From Climacium dendroides (Eukaryota; Streptophyta; Bryopsida; Hypnales; Climaciaceae), in assembly GCA_950106755.1 (NCBI GenBank), contig OX467082.1, positions 22,444,001-22,508,000 on the forward strand: DNA of 64,000 bases, written 5' to 3'. The notes beneath the pieces were generated by a model that did no database searches, was not told the origin of the DNA, and saw nothing but the letters and a program-made list of their open reading frames with translations. Of this stretch, positions 31,613 to 43,690 are shown in pieces. Made by a program: the position numbers and the translations under genes. How positions within the stretch are numbered: the first letter of the stretch is position 1; each line of letters begins with the position of its first letter.

Positions 31613-33610
31613 ACCAACACCACCTACTCCAGAGGCTCACTGGCCTGGATCCAAGTAGCAGCAACATAGAACGACGCAGTAGAAGCTTACAAATTCTTGC
31701 GCAAAACAATAAAACAAATTCCTTCGCCTTTCGCCTTTCGCCTGCCAAACTTCCTGACTCACGCCTTGTCCACAAGCAACTTAACTTAAGCCTAAATCAA
31801 GTCCTTGATGGCTCCCTCGGTTCCCGTTTTTCTACGGACCACTGATCCAAGAATTAGTTTATGGAATTTAGTGCAATTCGGGACCTCCAAGACACCAAGA
31901 GCAGCAGCATCCACTTCGGCTACCTTGAGAGGGAGTAAGGTAGAAGCATTAGTTGTCAACCATGCCCAGTACCCAACCAATAGGGAGTGCTATTTCCAAC
32001 CTCAGGCCCGAACTCAAGCTTGGAATGGGTGTTTGTTGTTGTTGTTTTGTCCTTTTCAAGGTTGAGACTAATAAGGTCATGACACATGTCACGAAGTAGT
32101 GAGCAGGAAAGTAAGAAGAGACGAGCAAGAAAGTAGCAAGCTCTTCAATGATCAGAATTGGAATACTCACTCTGAACATCGACTATGGGTCAACAATACT
32201 TTTTGGCTCCTGAAATTCATGGTAGCTTCAATTTCAGGAATCAAGTTTTGAAAAATTAAGCATCTTCATATTCAACCTATCTTCCTACATGGGAAAAATT
32301 TCCACCATCCCATATTCTTCACCATCGGCTCCAGAATTGCTTAAGTGATCCACTACTGTTGCTTCTATCTTTGTAAGTAATTTTTAAAAAATAGAAAAGA
32401 AATAATTTTGCAAATTGTAAAGGATTATCGGGAATACTATTATTATAATACAAAACGGGACTAAATAGATGCCAATTCCAATGTGGAGGAAGTTGCAAAT
32501 GGGCTATCATATCAAGTTCTGTTGTTTGTTGTCAATAGTCTTGTCTAAAATCTAATTTTTTTTCAAGGATTTGCTCCAATGTGTACCAATTTAGCTACTA
32601 AAAATTTGAAGTAGCAATGCAAATGTTTTTTGGCTAGTTCTGTGAACACTGGTATGGACAAGATCCAAACTATCCGTAACTTAACCCTTGAACATTGAAG
32701 CGGACGTTTTTTTGCATCCGATGACATGACAGAGAATCTCTCTATATAGGACAAAAGTACAACTATTCATCCTCGAAATTTTGCAAGAAAAAGGGGAGGT
32801 CTTCTACAGCGATTTGTCTTGCAAGACAACCCTCGAAATTGTTTCATCATTTTTTAAGCCAATGCTTCACACGGCCATAAAAGTGGATGATTTCCAAAGC
32901 CACCACCCCGTCGTCCTTCAAGGGTTAAATTAATAATAAGCTGATGTAAGCTAAGTACTCAGCTTTTGTCTGTCTGGGAGAAGGAACAAAGCCACAGAGC
33001 CCAGTTCTCGAGGGAAAAGTGGAAGTTGGACAAAGTGGAAGTAAGTAACATTTCAAGCGCATATTTTATGCCTTGAAAATGGGTTTGTGTTTTTTTTGTG
33101 TTTTTTTTTGTGTTTTTTTGTTGTTTTGGGGGTGTATTTTATTTCGAGCGCATATTTTATGGCTTGAGAATTGGGGTTTGTTTTTTGGTTTGTGGGTCAT
33201 CGCGGCCATGTTCAAAGGGGACGGACCTGTGTCTTATTAATAAGTTAAGAGTGCGAGATCAACCGTTTGCAGACTCTGGTGCGTGGTGTGGCCGACAACA
33301 AGAGCAGCAGCTGCAGCAGCAGCAGCACTACTATCAGCTTGAAAATCATAGGTTAGGTCTGTTTTCTGGGGCTGATGATTTGATTGATGCACACCAAATT
33401 TTCTGACATGAACCGCAAAGCTTACGCTTGCTCAGAAAAAAAAAAAAAAAAAGTCTCGTCAAAATCGGTCGCCTTGATACGGTGCCTCTCGCTTGGATTA
33501 AGATAGATCGGCCCCATTTGCACAGTTCTGTTCAGTTCATTGAGTAGAGATCAGTTATGCAGGTTTTAAAATAGTAGTACCAAGGGTGCAACGATTGTTG
33601 AGGTAATGGG
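31613..33610. other. Intergenic DNA with scattered less AT-rich parts
   Basis: Short openings at 31800-32065 (either strand) do not resemble known proteins. A repeat shared with 37262-37510 and 56234-56600 lies at about 32690-32900, with words like CCGATGACATGACAGAGAAT and CAACTATTCATCCTCGAAAT. A CAG-rich run (33302-33329) and T/G-rich runs near 33085-33120 are low-complexity. No gene is called. Confidence 0.4.
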
Positions 33611-33987
33611 TAAGGTAGAACTACCCATTACCACACAGATTTGCTATCTAGGTAATTCGGAGGAGCTATTTGTTAGCTCTCATATTTTTTCAGGGATTGA
33701 ATTGTTTGAGAGAAGTCAATTGCAAAAAGAATGAAGACATTCCAACAAGAATTGAGTTTTTGGTGATTTTTCAAAGTTGAAATGTCAAATTGTGAGTAGA
33801 CCCACCCTTGTTGAAGCATGACGAGACCATTGTTGAAGCGTGGGTTGATGTATCGGCTCACTAAGTGCATTGCCATCGCGATAAAGGATTAATAAGATTG
33901 TGGTAATAGATGGGCCGGTGATGGAAGTAGGAAGGACCTGTAGGTGACAGAATTAGGTAGATGATGGTATTGGACAGTTCCACCTTA
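33611..33987 (-). mobile_element. MITE, family 1, diverged copy in opposite orientation
   Basis: Reads as the reverse complement of 24375-24741 over its full length. The end at 33611-33633 still matches the consensus exactly, while the end at 33965-33987 has several substitutions. Flanking TA dinucleotides are retained. Confidence 0.8.
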
Positions 33988-34959
33988 CACCAAAAAAACT
34001 TGGGCTCCAACGCATGAACACCAAGGTGTTTTTTTTGGACCAGTGTCCCCCTTGTTGTCCTCACTATAGAGGCCACTTTTTGGAGGGATGAAGCTAGAGA
34101 GGTCAGATTTCTGACAGTCTGGCAAAATTTCGCCAGAAAAAAAAGCCCTAATGAACACAAGTGGTACCTTGTTCAAGGGATGAGACCATTGTAAGTGGGG
34201 TACCATGTCCTTGAAATAAGGGATTTGTAAGTAGTTAGTAACTCAAACATTTAGTGTAAACTAAAAGAGGTGACTTATGGCCCATTGTGCACTTGGGAGG
34301 GGGGTGAATTTTTTAAGCAACGTTATTTGTAAAAGCTTTTTTTAGATTTATCCCACAATTGTAGAACCTCATATAGTCAACATTGCCCTTCATGTGTGTG
34401 TGTTGTGTTGTTTTATTTCTCTAATTTTGGTTGTTTCTGATGATTTCAAGCCAAAAATGAAGTCAAAACAAGTTGTAAACAAACTTAAATGATTGGCCAA
34501 AAAAAGTCTTCCTGAATTTCTTCTTGGCCTTGGGGCTTGGGTACATTCAAGACCTTTCTAAGAAATACTCCCCTTAGGTCTAGGAAGTCAATATGTATTT
34601 TAACCATGTAGGATTCCAACAAGGATTTTCATCCATTGAAAAAATGTTGGGCTACAACACAAATCTATTTGATGTAAATCCAAAAATTAGATACTCTAGC
34701 TATCTTACAATCAAAACACTCCATTTCTTTGAACTCCAACCCAAATTTTTGGGGTGTAAACAAGCTCTTAGTGTCACTATTGTTCTTTTCAAAGGAAAAT
34801 AATTGAGTCCCCCTTGCCATGTTGTTGATTTGAATTGCTCAAAAAAATAGTTTTAAATGAATCCTTGTTGTCAATCTCAAATACGATACTTACAAAATAT
34901 AATATATGACACTATATATACTATATATAATATGGATGTATAGATATAGGGTCTATATT

Positions 34960-36830
34960 TATAGGAACTTGAATGCTCTCCTTTCACACCCCTTCCTAAT
35001 CTAAGCCTTTGGACTCTTCCTTATCTTTTCAATCAAATTCAATGTTGCATATAAACCATTTAGCATGTAAATTACTTGAATCTTTTTACATCATTCCTAC
35101 ATCTCTACCACATCCTTTTCACATCCATACTAAACCTTTTCATCATTTTATATCAACCCACATTTTTCACATTTTCTTCCTTCATTTTTTGGATTTCCTA
35201 TGTTTTTCATATAAATTGCTTGGAAGGTCTTTTTGATGTTATCTTCTTGACCAAGTAGTAAATCCAATTACTATTATTAAAGTTGTTGGACACTAGGTTG
35301 AAGGTGTGCTAAAATATACTACACTTGGATTTTTTACATCTTTTCAACATGCATGTCACATCCTTTTCACATTTGTGATACACCTATTCACATCAATCCC
35401 ATCTCTTTTATACATCCTTGTTGCACATCTCTACCATGGTTTTTTCTTTGGCTTTTTAGTACCAAATTGTACTAGAAGAAAATACTTTGGCAAAAAATGC
35501 AACAATTTGTAAAGTTTTTTGCAAGAAACTTCAAATTTAAAAAAATTGGATGAAATTGTCAAATTATGGATGAAAAAAAATTATGGACATGAGATATATA
35601 CTAGTGTGACATTTTTGTCCAATATGTGGATGAATGTTGAAATTTGGAGAACCAATATAACATTTCCTATCAATCACCACTTTGGTACTTTATAAAAATG
35701 AAAAAAAACTTGGTGGTCTACTTGATGTCTTTGCCACATTTTCTTACATCTCTTTCTTGTCTTTTTTCTATTCTTAGAAGGCCATGTGTAAGAGTTTGAG
35801 ATGATATATATTGTATTCAAGTCTACTTTAATTTTTTTTATTCTTATAAGATGAGATATTCAAGGTGCAGCCATCTAGCAATCTAGGTGATAAATGTAGA
35901 ACTTAGGTCCACTTCACATTGTATTCATGACACTGTATGACCCTACTTTAAAAATAGATAAGTTCAATCGAGAAAATAATGGATAGGATCACAATACAGA
36001 ACCAGATGGTGAAGTGAATTGTATTAGATTTTACTTTCACATCTTTTCTATATCCATGTTACATTCTTTTACCATCTGTGATACACCTATTCACATCAAT
36101 CCCGCTTCTTTCTCACATCTTTGTTGCACGTTTCTACTTGATGTCTTTGCTACATTTTTTCACATCCAAGCTGTCATATTTTTTATTTTTAAAAGGTTAG
36201 GAACCTCAAGGTGATATGACACATATCAAATCCAATCCTACTTCAAATTTTTTACAAGGTAAGATATCCGAAGAGCAAATAGTAAATAACAAAATCAGTC
36301 CCACTTCACATCATATCTATGACATTGCATGTTCCTACTTCAAAAATAAATAGAATGGGTGCATGCAAACAAATCCTTCATCGATGCTTTTCACATCTTT
36401 TCTACATCCAAGTCACATCTTTTTCACATTTGTGATACACCTATTCACATCAATCCCACATTCCTATCTACTTGATATCTTTGCTACAATTTTTTTGCAT
36501 TTGTGTCACATTTTTTTTTGTTCTTAAAAGTTTAGGTGTATGAGATTGAGGTGACATATATCCAACCCAACCCTACTTCAATTATTTTCCAATTCTTACA
36601 AGATAAGATTAAGAGGTGTAGGTAGCAAATATGGAAGTCACAACTAATTCACATCATATTTATAACAAATGTTGCGTGATCCTACTTCAAAAATGGATAG
36701 GATGGATGCATGCAAACAAGTCCTCTAGACGTGTTTAACTGAGGATGCCCAACTCAACTCTTCAACTCATGTTGTGTCCATAGTTTATGTTAGCCAACCA
36801 AGTAGCCTGATTTTTCACATACGCAACTCC
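34960..36830 (+). repeat. CACATC-rich duplicated locus B, with a nested insertion
   Basis: Second copy of the arrangement at 27960-29160, with about three of the 350-bp units (starting near 35330, 36030 and 36385). One unit is split by a 282-bp element at 35435-35716. Noncoding. Confidence 0.65.
35435..35716 (+). mobile_element. Nested 282-bp insertion with TCTAC target duplication
   Basis: The host unit normally reads CACATCTCTACTTGATGTC (compare 36124-36142). Here it is broken into ...TCTAC (35430-35434), 282 extra bases, then TCTACTTGATG (from 35717). The insert begins CATGGTTTTTTC and ends AAAACTTGGTGG. A related sequence is at about 31315-31612. The clean 5-bp duplication identifies it as a mobile element; the class is unknown. 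Confidence 0.75.
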
Positions 36831-36839
36831 CTTTGACTA

Positions 36840-38124
36840 GCTCTAACACTTATTTCCCACTACAAAGGTTTGTGTTTTCCTACATGCCTTAAGTGTACAT
36901 CTAATACTATTAGGAACATGGTCCATGTAGATTAAGCTTTAATACCTACACTTTGTCTAACTCATCATTTGTTATAAGCTCATAGGTTAATTAACCTTAT
37001 AAGGACATACCTGATGGCCTAAAAGTAATTGATGGATGAAAAAGAATCCTTCTACGTAAAACGCAAGTGCAAACGTTCATCCTTGAAATTTTTTTGTGAA
37101 AATAATAAAATCTTGCACAAATGTGTAACCTCCAATGAATGTTCTTTTAAAAAAAATTCAAATCAAATTTTTAAAAAAATGAATGATTCACACTGTTCCC
37201 CAAAGGATGATTTCCACGGTGACCAACCCCAACATTCGATCACTCCAACAAGTTTAACCCGTGAACAACACTGTAGCCATCTTTCGGTCGATGAATGTCA
37301 CATAATCCTTGCGTGTAGGACAGAAACTCAACTATTCATCCTCAAAATTTCGCATGAAAAGGGGGAGGTTCTTATACAATAATTTGACTTCCAACGAGTG
37401 CTTTAGGATTGTTTTTTTTTTTAAAACCAACTATTCACACAATGCCAAAATGGATGATTGCTGAAAGAGATGATTTCCATGGTCGTAGGCCCGTCTTTTA
37501 AGGGTTAACGATTAATTTGGTATCATCCATTGACTTGTTTGTTCGAGCTCCACTCATTTGAACTCACTCTCCCCCCCCCCCCCTGCGCATCGATTCTTGC
37601 AACCGGTGGGATGTGAACATGGGCTCGCTCGCTCTTGCGCTCGCGGACCATCCCGGGTGCATTAATTCCAAGGCATGGTGCTCGCCCTCTTATTCAAATC
37701 CGGAAAGGGCTACAGGGCAAGTTAAGTTCACTGAATGCTTTTGGATTGCATGTTGGATTCAGTGTTGGTTTCAGAGCTTGTTGGCCGTATGTCAGTTGAA
37801 GCTGTTTGGGGCTTTGTAAGTTGTGCGTCCTTGTTTCAATGGTGTCGAGTCCTTCACCTTTGTAAGTTTGCATTGTGTGGCGTGCTTGTGGCGGAGATTG
37901 TGGCCGGGGAAGGCGTTGAATGATTCTACGATCTAGAAATATCACTCATCGCAATTTCTTGCAATTTCTTGTAATTTCTTGCAATTGGTCATTAAGGAAG
38001 GTTGTCATTTTCAACATTCAAGTGTTACATTGGATGAACAAGAAGTTGGTTGGATGAAAATAGTGCATACAAGCCCTTCGTTCATCGTCCAAAATATGGA
38101 CGTCGGAGCGTTTTAGGGTTAAGA
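36840..38124. other. Intergenic DNA with repeat fragments
   Basis: 37029-37382 is open for 117 codons, but it consists of two or three diverged units of a dispersed repeat (words like CAACTATTCATCCTCAAAAT) also present near 32690, 56234 and 56445, so it is not called a gene. A C12 run at about 37571-37582 is followed by a less AT-rich stretch to 37925 of unknown origin. Confidence 0.45.
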
Positions 38125-38492
38125 TAAGGTGGGAGGTTCATAAATCGCCTACCTGAGAATTGAAACTCGATTTCGAGGGAGGTGAAGCTTCTTGAAATTG
38201 ATTTTTCAGTTAAAAAAAAGTTTCCTTGAAAAAAGACAAGTGGAATTGGCATCTAATTCAAGTCATTTCATATTTTTTGGGAGCTCTGGTGGAATTAGTT
38301 GTGAAATTTTGAAGTTGAAATGGGGCAAGGCTCTCAAATCACCCACTTCCTAAAATGTAGATACTTTGTACATTGATGAAGGCTACAAAAAAAAAAAAAA
38401 AAACATGTACAAATAGTGCACATTTGAGGAGGTGGGCAATTTTAGAGCCTCTAAGTTTTTAGAGCCTCTGGGTTTTAGAGCCTCCTACCTTA
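38125..38492 (+). mobile_element. MITE, family 2 (TAAGGTAGGAGG ends), 368 bp
   Basis: Left end TAAGGTGGGAGGTTCATAAA and right end ...GAGCCTCCTACCTTA are imperfect inverted repeats. Internal words (GGAATTGGCATCTAA, TTTCATATTTTTTGG, GAGGAGGTGGGCAATTT) recur in the copies at 39035 (inverted) and 55780. The ends share TAAGGT with family 1, so one transposase may serve both. Confidence 0.75.
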
Positions 38493-38494
38493 AT

Positions 38495-38745
38495 TGAACC
38501 TAATTTTGATTGCTTCCTAGAGCTGCAATCTAGATTCTTGCCTAAAATGTACTTCTATTCTTCATGAGAGCTTACAATTGGTTACCTTAAGCATTATTTA
38601 TACAATGTCAAAAAAAAATTCATTCTAAGAGATTTTAGAATCCCATTTTGACTATTGGTCAATAAGCCCCTGTGAAAAAAAAAATATAATAAAAGGGAAC
38701 CGCATTAAATTGCTTGTTTATGCGATTTTAGATGTAGTTAGTCTA
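38495..38745 (+). repeat. Dispersed repeat, partner of 25865-26155
   Basis: Follows the MITE directly and repeats the CCTAATTTTGA, ATTCTTGCCTAAAATGTA and GATTTTAGATGTAGTT landmarks of the 25.9-kb copy in the same order. Confidence 0.5.
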
Positions 38746-39034
38746 TAATCCGGGGAGATTTTTAGTTTAACCAGCTAAAATCCTACATTTTCTTAGACCA
38801 ACCGGTTGTTTGAAGCATTCTCTCGGCTAGGCCTTTAAAAAATAGATAATATTTTATGATTTTCCTCTTAAATGATCAGTTTTTTTTCTGAAGATTTTGA
38901 AATCAATTCAGCAATTCTTGATTTCAATTGGCCAACTTGTAACTAAATGTTGGTACTCCCCGTACATTGGTAGTTACTTTGTAATGTTAATGAGATTAGT
39001 TGGTTGTATGTTTCCAAGTATTGCTAGCATTCAT

Positions 39035-39318
39035 TAAGGTAGGAGGTTTGAAAAATGTATATGCTCTAAAACTGCCCACTTCTTCAAATGTACATTGTTT
39101 GTACATATTGCTTTTTCATCTCCTTTAGCAATACACAAATAGTGTACCTTCGAGGAGGTGGGCGATTTGAGAGCCCTATGCCATGTCAACTTCAAAATTT
39201 CATAACTAATTTCACAAAGCTCCAAAAAATACAAAATGACTTGGGTTAAATGCCAATCCCATTCACCTTTCAAGGAAAAATGGACTGAAAAATTAATTTC
39301 AAAAAGTTTCACCTGCCA
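39035..39318 (-). mobile_element. MITE, family 2, truncated inverted copy
   Basis: Begins TAAGGTAGGAGGTTTGAAAA, then runs as the reverse complement of the family through GAGGAGGTGGGCGATTT and TTAAATGCCAATCCCATTC. It loses similarity after TTTCACCTGCC, before the second inverted end. It is therefore missing one terminus. Confidence 0.65.
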
Positions 39319-39319
39319 A

Positions 39320-40754
39320 TATATAGTGTTGTTTTATCTTGTAATAATTATCCTTTGACATATTTGTATTATCAAATGTGGCGCCGCGGTTTGATCTTGT
39401 GATTACAAAATGGTTGACTGTACGATACCATTTCTAGCAATTTGCAACAAATTTGCAACAGTGAGGCTTTTCACTAGATCAAAATATTTGTTGATGCCTA
39501 ATGTTATAGTGACATTCAAACCCACCCAAGTTCTGCAAACACTCGATGGAATGGGTCATGTTTTGTACAAATGTCTACTCCCTCTATCCCTATAAAAAAA
39601 CCCTCTAAAAACCTTCTCTATGGTGGATTAATTGTATTTTTAGTCATTGTATCAATGATACCTGTGTTCAAGAACTAGTAACCCATCCCCTAAATCTATG
39701 CAAATTTTTTAGCGTAGGCACCGTCACTAAAGCACTCAAAATCCATACAGAAAGTATCATATTTAAACATTGTTCGTGAATGTTGCCAACTCATCATTCT
39801 TGATGGTTTAATGGTTGGTGGCGACAATGAGATTTTAGAAATATCTTGCTCCCAACCTAAATACCCACAACAAGGAAACCTAATCCTCTTCACAAACAAA
39901 ATTTCATAGCGTTCAAGTGGCCACCAAATCCATCACCAACGTGACTATTTGAGGAAGCAACACAACTATTTGAAGAACCCAAGCTTGCTATGAAAAGAAT
40001 GGCCACTTGCCTCCACGAGGTCATTCAACATGGCCAGTGACAACTATAGTTGACGGAGCTTTTTAGTGGGACACAAATTGTGCCTGATTTGGAGGTTTTT
40101 TAGAGGGACAAGGGGAGTATTTTACAAGAAGAAGAAGAGTAACTCTGGTTGTATGACCAACGTGAATGAAGAGTCTGTTGGGAAAGGTCTATTTTACACA
40201 AATAAAATGTAGGGCTATCTGGACGGATTCTCGCCCTACAACTGCCCAGGAGAAATGCATGTATGCCGGTGTACATTTCTTTCAATGCATCCCCCTTTAA
40301 GAGCTCTTTTAAAATTACCAAATTTTTTTTAATTTAAATTAGACCGTGGACTTTTTTTTCAAACTAATCAAGTTTACATGCTAGTGCTCATTCTATCCTG
40401 GGACAGAATTTCCCATGCAAACACTGTGATTCCTATCTCTAATTGGGCTATTATTTGGGAGGATTTTCAGCATACCATATGATAACTGTGCACCATGTGG
40501 GAGCTAAATAAATGTGTAATAGGCCTAAAATCAGTCACCCCAAGTGTGGAACTAACTCTTACTTGGGAAAGACCATTGGTTGGGGTGAACCGACCCTCTT
40601 GCGCATCCGCAAACGATGTACGACAAGCCTAATATGGAGGGCTGTTTTGCCCCCATATTTTAGCCTTGGGAAATTGCAAGAATTTTTTATTTGCAACACT
40701 TGAAAAAATTTGCAAATTTTGAGTTCATATTTGCAATCAGAGGCACCAAATTAT
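39320..40754. other. Intergenic DNA, nothing recognised
   Basis: Short open stretches on both strands have no recognisable similarity. No repeat with clear ends was found. Confidence 0.4.
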
Positions 40755-41009
40755 CTATACTAAATAGTGAAATTAGGTTGCCTTAACAATTAGGTTACCT
40801 TATTCAGGAAAGTTACCTCATGACTCACCACTTCTCCAGATGGAGGCACAAGCAATTCTTTAAACCCAAGCCATGAACCAGTGCACCAACCCATGCAACA
40901 CACATGGCTCCTACATTAGTGCATCCTTTTACAGAAATTGTACATATTTATATAGTGTAGAATGTCAAGAAATTGGTGTGGGGCAACCTAATTTCACTAT
41001 TTAGTGTAG
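40755..41009. mobile_element. Mini inverted-repeat element with CTACACTAAA-type ends, 255 bp
   Basis: The left end CTATACTAAATAGTGAAATT... (40755-40782) is inverted at 40982-41009 over 28 bases with one mismatch. The shared terminus with the elements at 43463 and 53129 is (A)CTACACTAAA. No coding capacity. Confidence 0.8.
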
Positions 41010-43462
41010 GAAAAGTGTAGAGAGATAGAATTAAACATGGCACAAAATAGAGGGCTGTTTTTTTACATTCACCATTGGCTAGACCTCTGCATTAGGCTTG
41101 TCATACAATTATAAGCGCAACTTCACTCATCCTCCTAAAATCCTTGGCAACTTTTTTTCCCAAGATTTTATCCGGGGGGATCTTGAAACACATATTTGTG
41201 TTTATGAATCATATTTTACAACTATTGTTTGGGGGTCATCAATAAATTATTCTTTTAACTAAGTTGCATTTTAGAATACATCTTTATAGTTTTGGAAATT
41301 TGAACAACCCCTAATCTTTAAGGGACTAATGATCATCATACCATTCATTTATTGCTCTTAAATTGCAATCTAGGTCAATAATAGATTTTGTTGATTTCAA
41401 ATTCATCTACCGTTACTCTAAAATCTAAGTTGATAATACATAATCTCAAATATGTGTTTTAAGATTTTTTTTCATTCATAATTTTTGTGAAAATCACAAA
41501 TATTCAATCTACAATAGATTTTAGAAGGAATTTTTAATTTTTGACATTAAGTTTTATTAAAAGACATTACTTTGTTTACTAGTCGATTTAATTATTTAAC
41601 CACAAGGTAAAACATTGACATTGAGTGCCCAAAAATCATCTCCAAATTTGATCATTTCCTTGAAATTTGCTCTTTGACATATATTTTAAAATTCCCATAG
41701 TGTGTTTCTCCTCTCTATACTTATTGCATCTATGGTCTTGTAGAAATTAGTGATTTTGATCTAATTAATATTCAACATCATCTCAAATGTTTAAGTTTGT
41801 CAACAAATCATTAAAGTACAAAACTAATAGTTGCCAATAGGATGCTCCATAGTATATTTTTAAATCTTTGCATTACTTCAAAGTATAGCAAGGAACAACT
41901 TATTGGCAATGACTATTGTAGAATTATCTTTAAACCTACCATGATTGCAAAAGAGCTAAAAAAAATAATGACCTTACAAAGAATTCAAAGTATGTAAATG
42001 AAAAAAACCCATTTATTTACATGTTTATATAAAATTTGATTCTATGTACTTTTAATTCATGAAAAAAAGCAAAAAATTCAATCACATGATGTGTAATTCC
42101 TTGATTGAAATATACACCAATTGATTAAAAAAACGAAGAAAAAAGCCTAATTACTATAAATCCAATCATGCCTTGATCCAAATTACTATTTGAATGAATT
42201 TTGAAGGGGTTTTTCGGTAAAAATTACTAAGGTAGAAGCATCCATAATCATCACTTTAAGAAGATTGAAGTACCAAAATTGAGCCATTAGGCTTGGAAAT
42301 TATATTGTTAGGTAAGCAAAAACAAAGCAAAATTATTGGCAACACTTCCTAAAAGTCACTAAGAAGCATGTGTGAACAATATTCTTCCAAAGTCCAAAAT
42401 TCCTAAAAATCTACAGGTTTAAGTAGGTCATACTAAAATGTCAAGCCCAACCAAGGTATTGAAAATGGTGAGCCATTGGTGCCCGACTTGCCTCCATTGT
42501 CCCAAGTTTGTTCACTACGTTGAAGGTTGGGGCCTCGTCTATTGCAAGCTCACTTTGCTATAGGCTCTAGTTGGCGCAATGTAGTCTTAAGGGTCGCCTA
42601 CATTTTTGAAATCCATGACTCCGCCTCTCCCATACTCTGAAGCTCCATCGGACCTGTACTTAGTAGCTTTGCCTCCCTCGTGCTAGACAGGTCTACCTCC
42701 CTCGTGTTGAGCACCTCTGCCTCCCCCACCTACACATTCACGATGACCCTAGTCCAGTTGCGCCTTCGCAAATCACTTTTTTTTCTTTTTTGCCCTCTCA
42801 CTCACCTTACATGCTTTCTCCCATTCTCTTTCCTCTTTTTTCTACTACATTTGGATTTGCCTCATAAAACGCTCTACTTGCTTGTGTGCCTTTACTTTTT
42901 GAAGCTTTCAGATCCTCAACTTCCTTCTACTACTCACGTTCTTGTACCACAATTGCCTTTCTCATTGCCTTCTCTTGCACAGTTGCGATGTAGTCATTGC
43001 TAATCATTAGTATGGATTGATTAGTGGTTCATGAGTGACTGTCGTCCTCCTGGTTGGGCATTGGAGCTACAGTAACAGGAATAGGTTGTGGGTTGTAGAA
43101 GTAGATGCATCATTGATCTCAAACTCCATGTTCTTGTTGGAAGAGTGGTCGTTACTATCTTTTGCAGGCACGAAGTATTGTGATGCTAATTATTGCTATG
43201 AACTACATTTTTGCATTTCGGAAATGTCTTAATCAACACCTTCACCTTGTACACATAGGTTGTATAGTTGGTCTTCTTCATTAGAATTATGTTCATGTAG
43301 TCGCTGTGAGTAGCACAAGCTAGGCCCCATGTACTTGACTATGGCAGATGCTTGAAGTGGCCACATTCCCATTTTGAATGAAGATATATTCAAGTAGAAA
43401 CTATTGTTAATATTTAAATTGTTCAAGATTGGATAAGAATGATTAATAAAAATTTTGGTAGA
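41010..43462. other. AT-rich intergenic DNA
   Basis: No gene recognised. 42480-43000 is less AT-rich and open for about 100 codons, but it is a low-complexity Ser/Leu/Thr-rich string without a known match. Confidence 0.4.
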
Positions 43463-43690
43463 ACTACACTAAAAATTGTATTTATTGCCTTGTATACTAA
43501 TTGATTTGAATATGCTATGAATTTTTATTCTTGATAAATATTTATACTGACTATGTTTATAAAGATCCTCCTCTTTGAATAGTATTCATATCTATCATGC
43601 TTTTGATAAAAGTGTTCATCTATTGTAGAAAGTTGTAGCCTTCAGTAAGTAGCTAGTATGAGTAACACTAAATACAATTTTTAGTGTAGT
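43463..43690. mobile_element. Mini inverted-repeat element with CTACACTAAA-type ends, 228 bp
   Basis: ACTACACTAAAAATTGTATT... at 43463-43484 is perfectly inverted (22 bases) at 43669-43690. The interior does not obviously match the other two members, so the family seems defined by its termini. Confidence 0.85.

Noticed and set aside
37029..37382. 117-codon frame with many Cys, Lys and His
   Set aside because: It consists of diverged units of a dispersed repeat found also near 32690, 56234 and 56445, where the frame is not kept.
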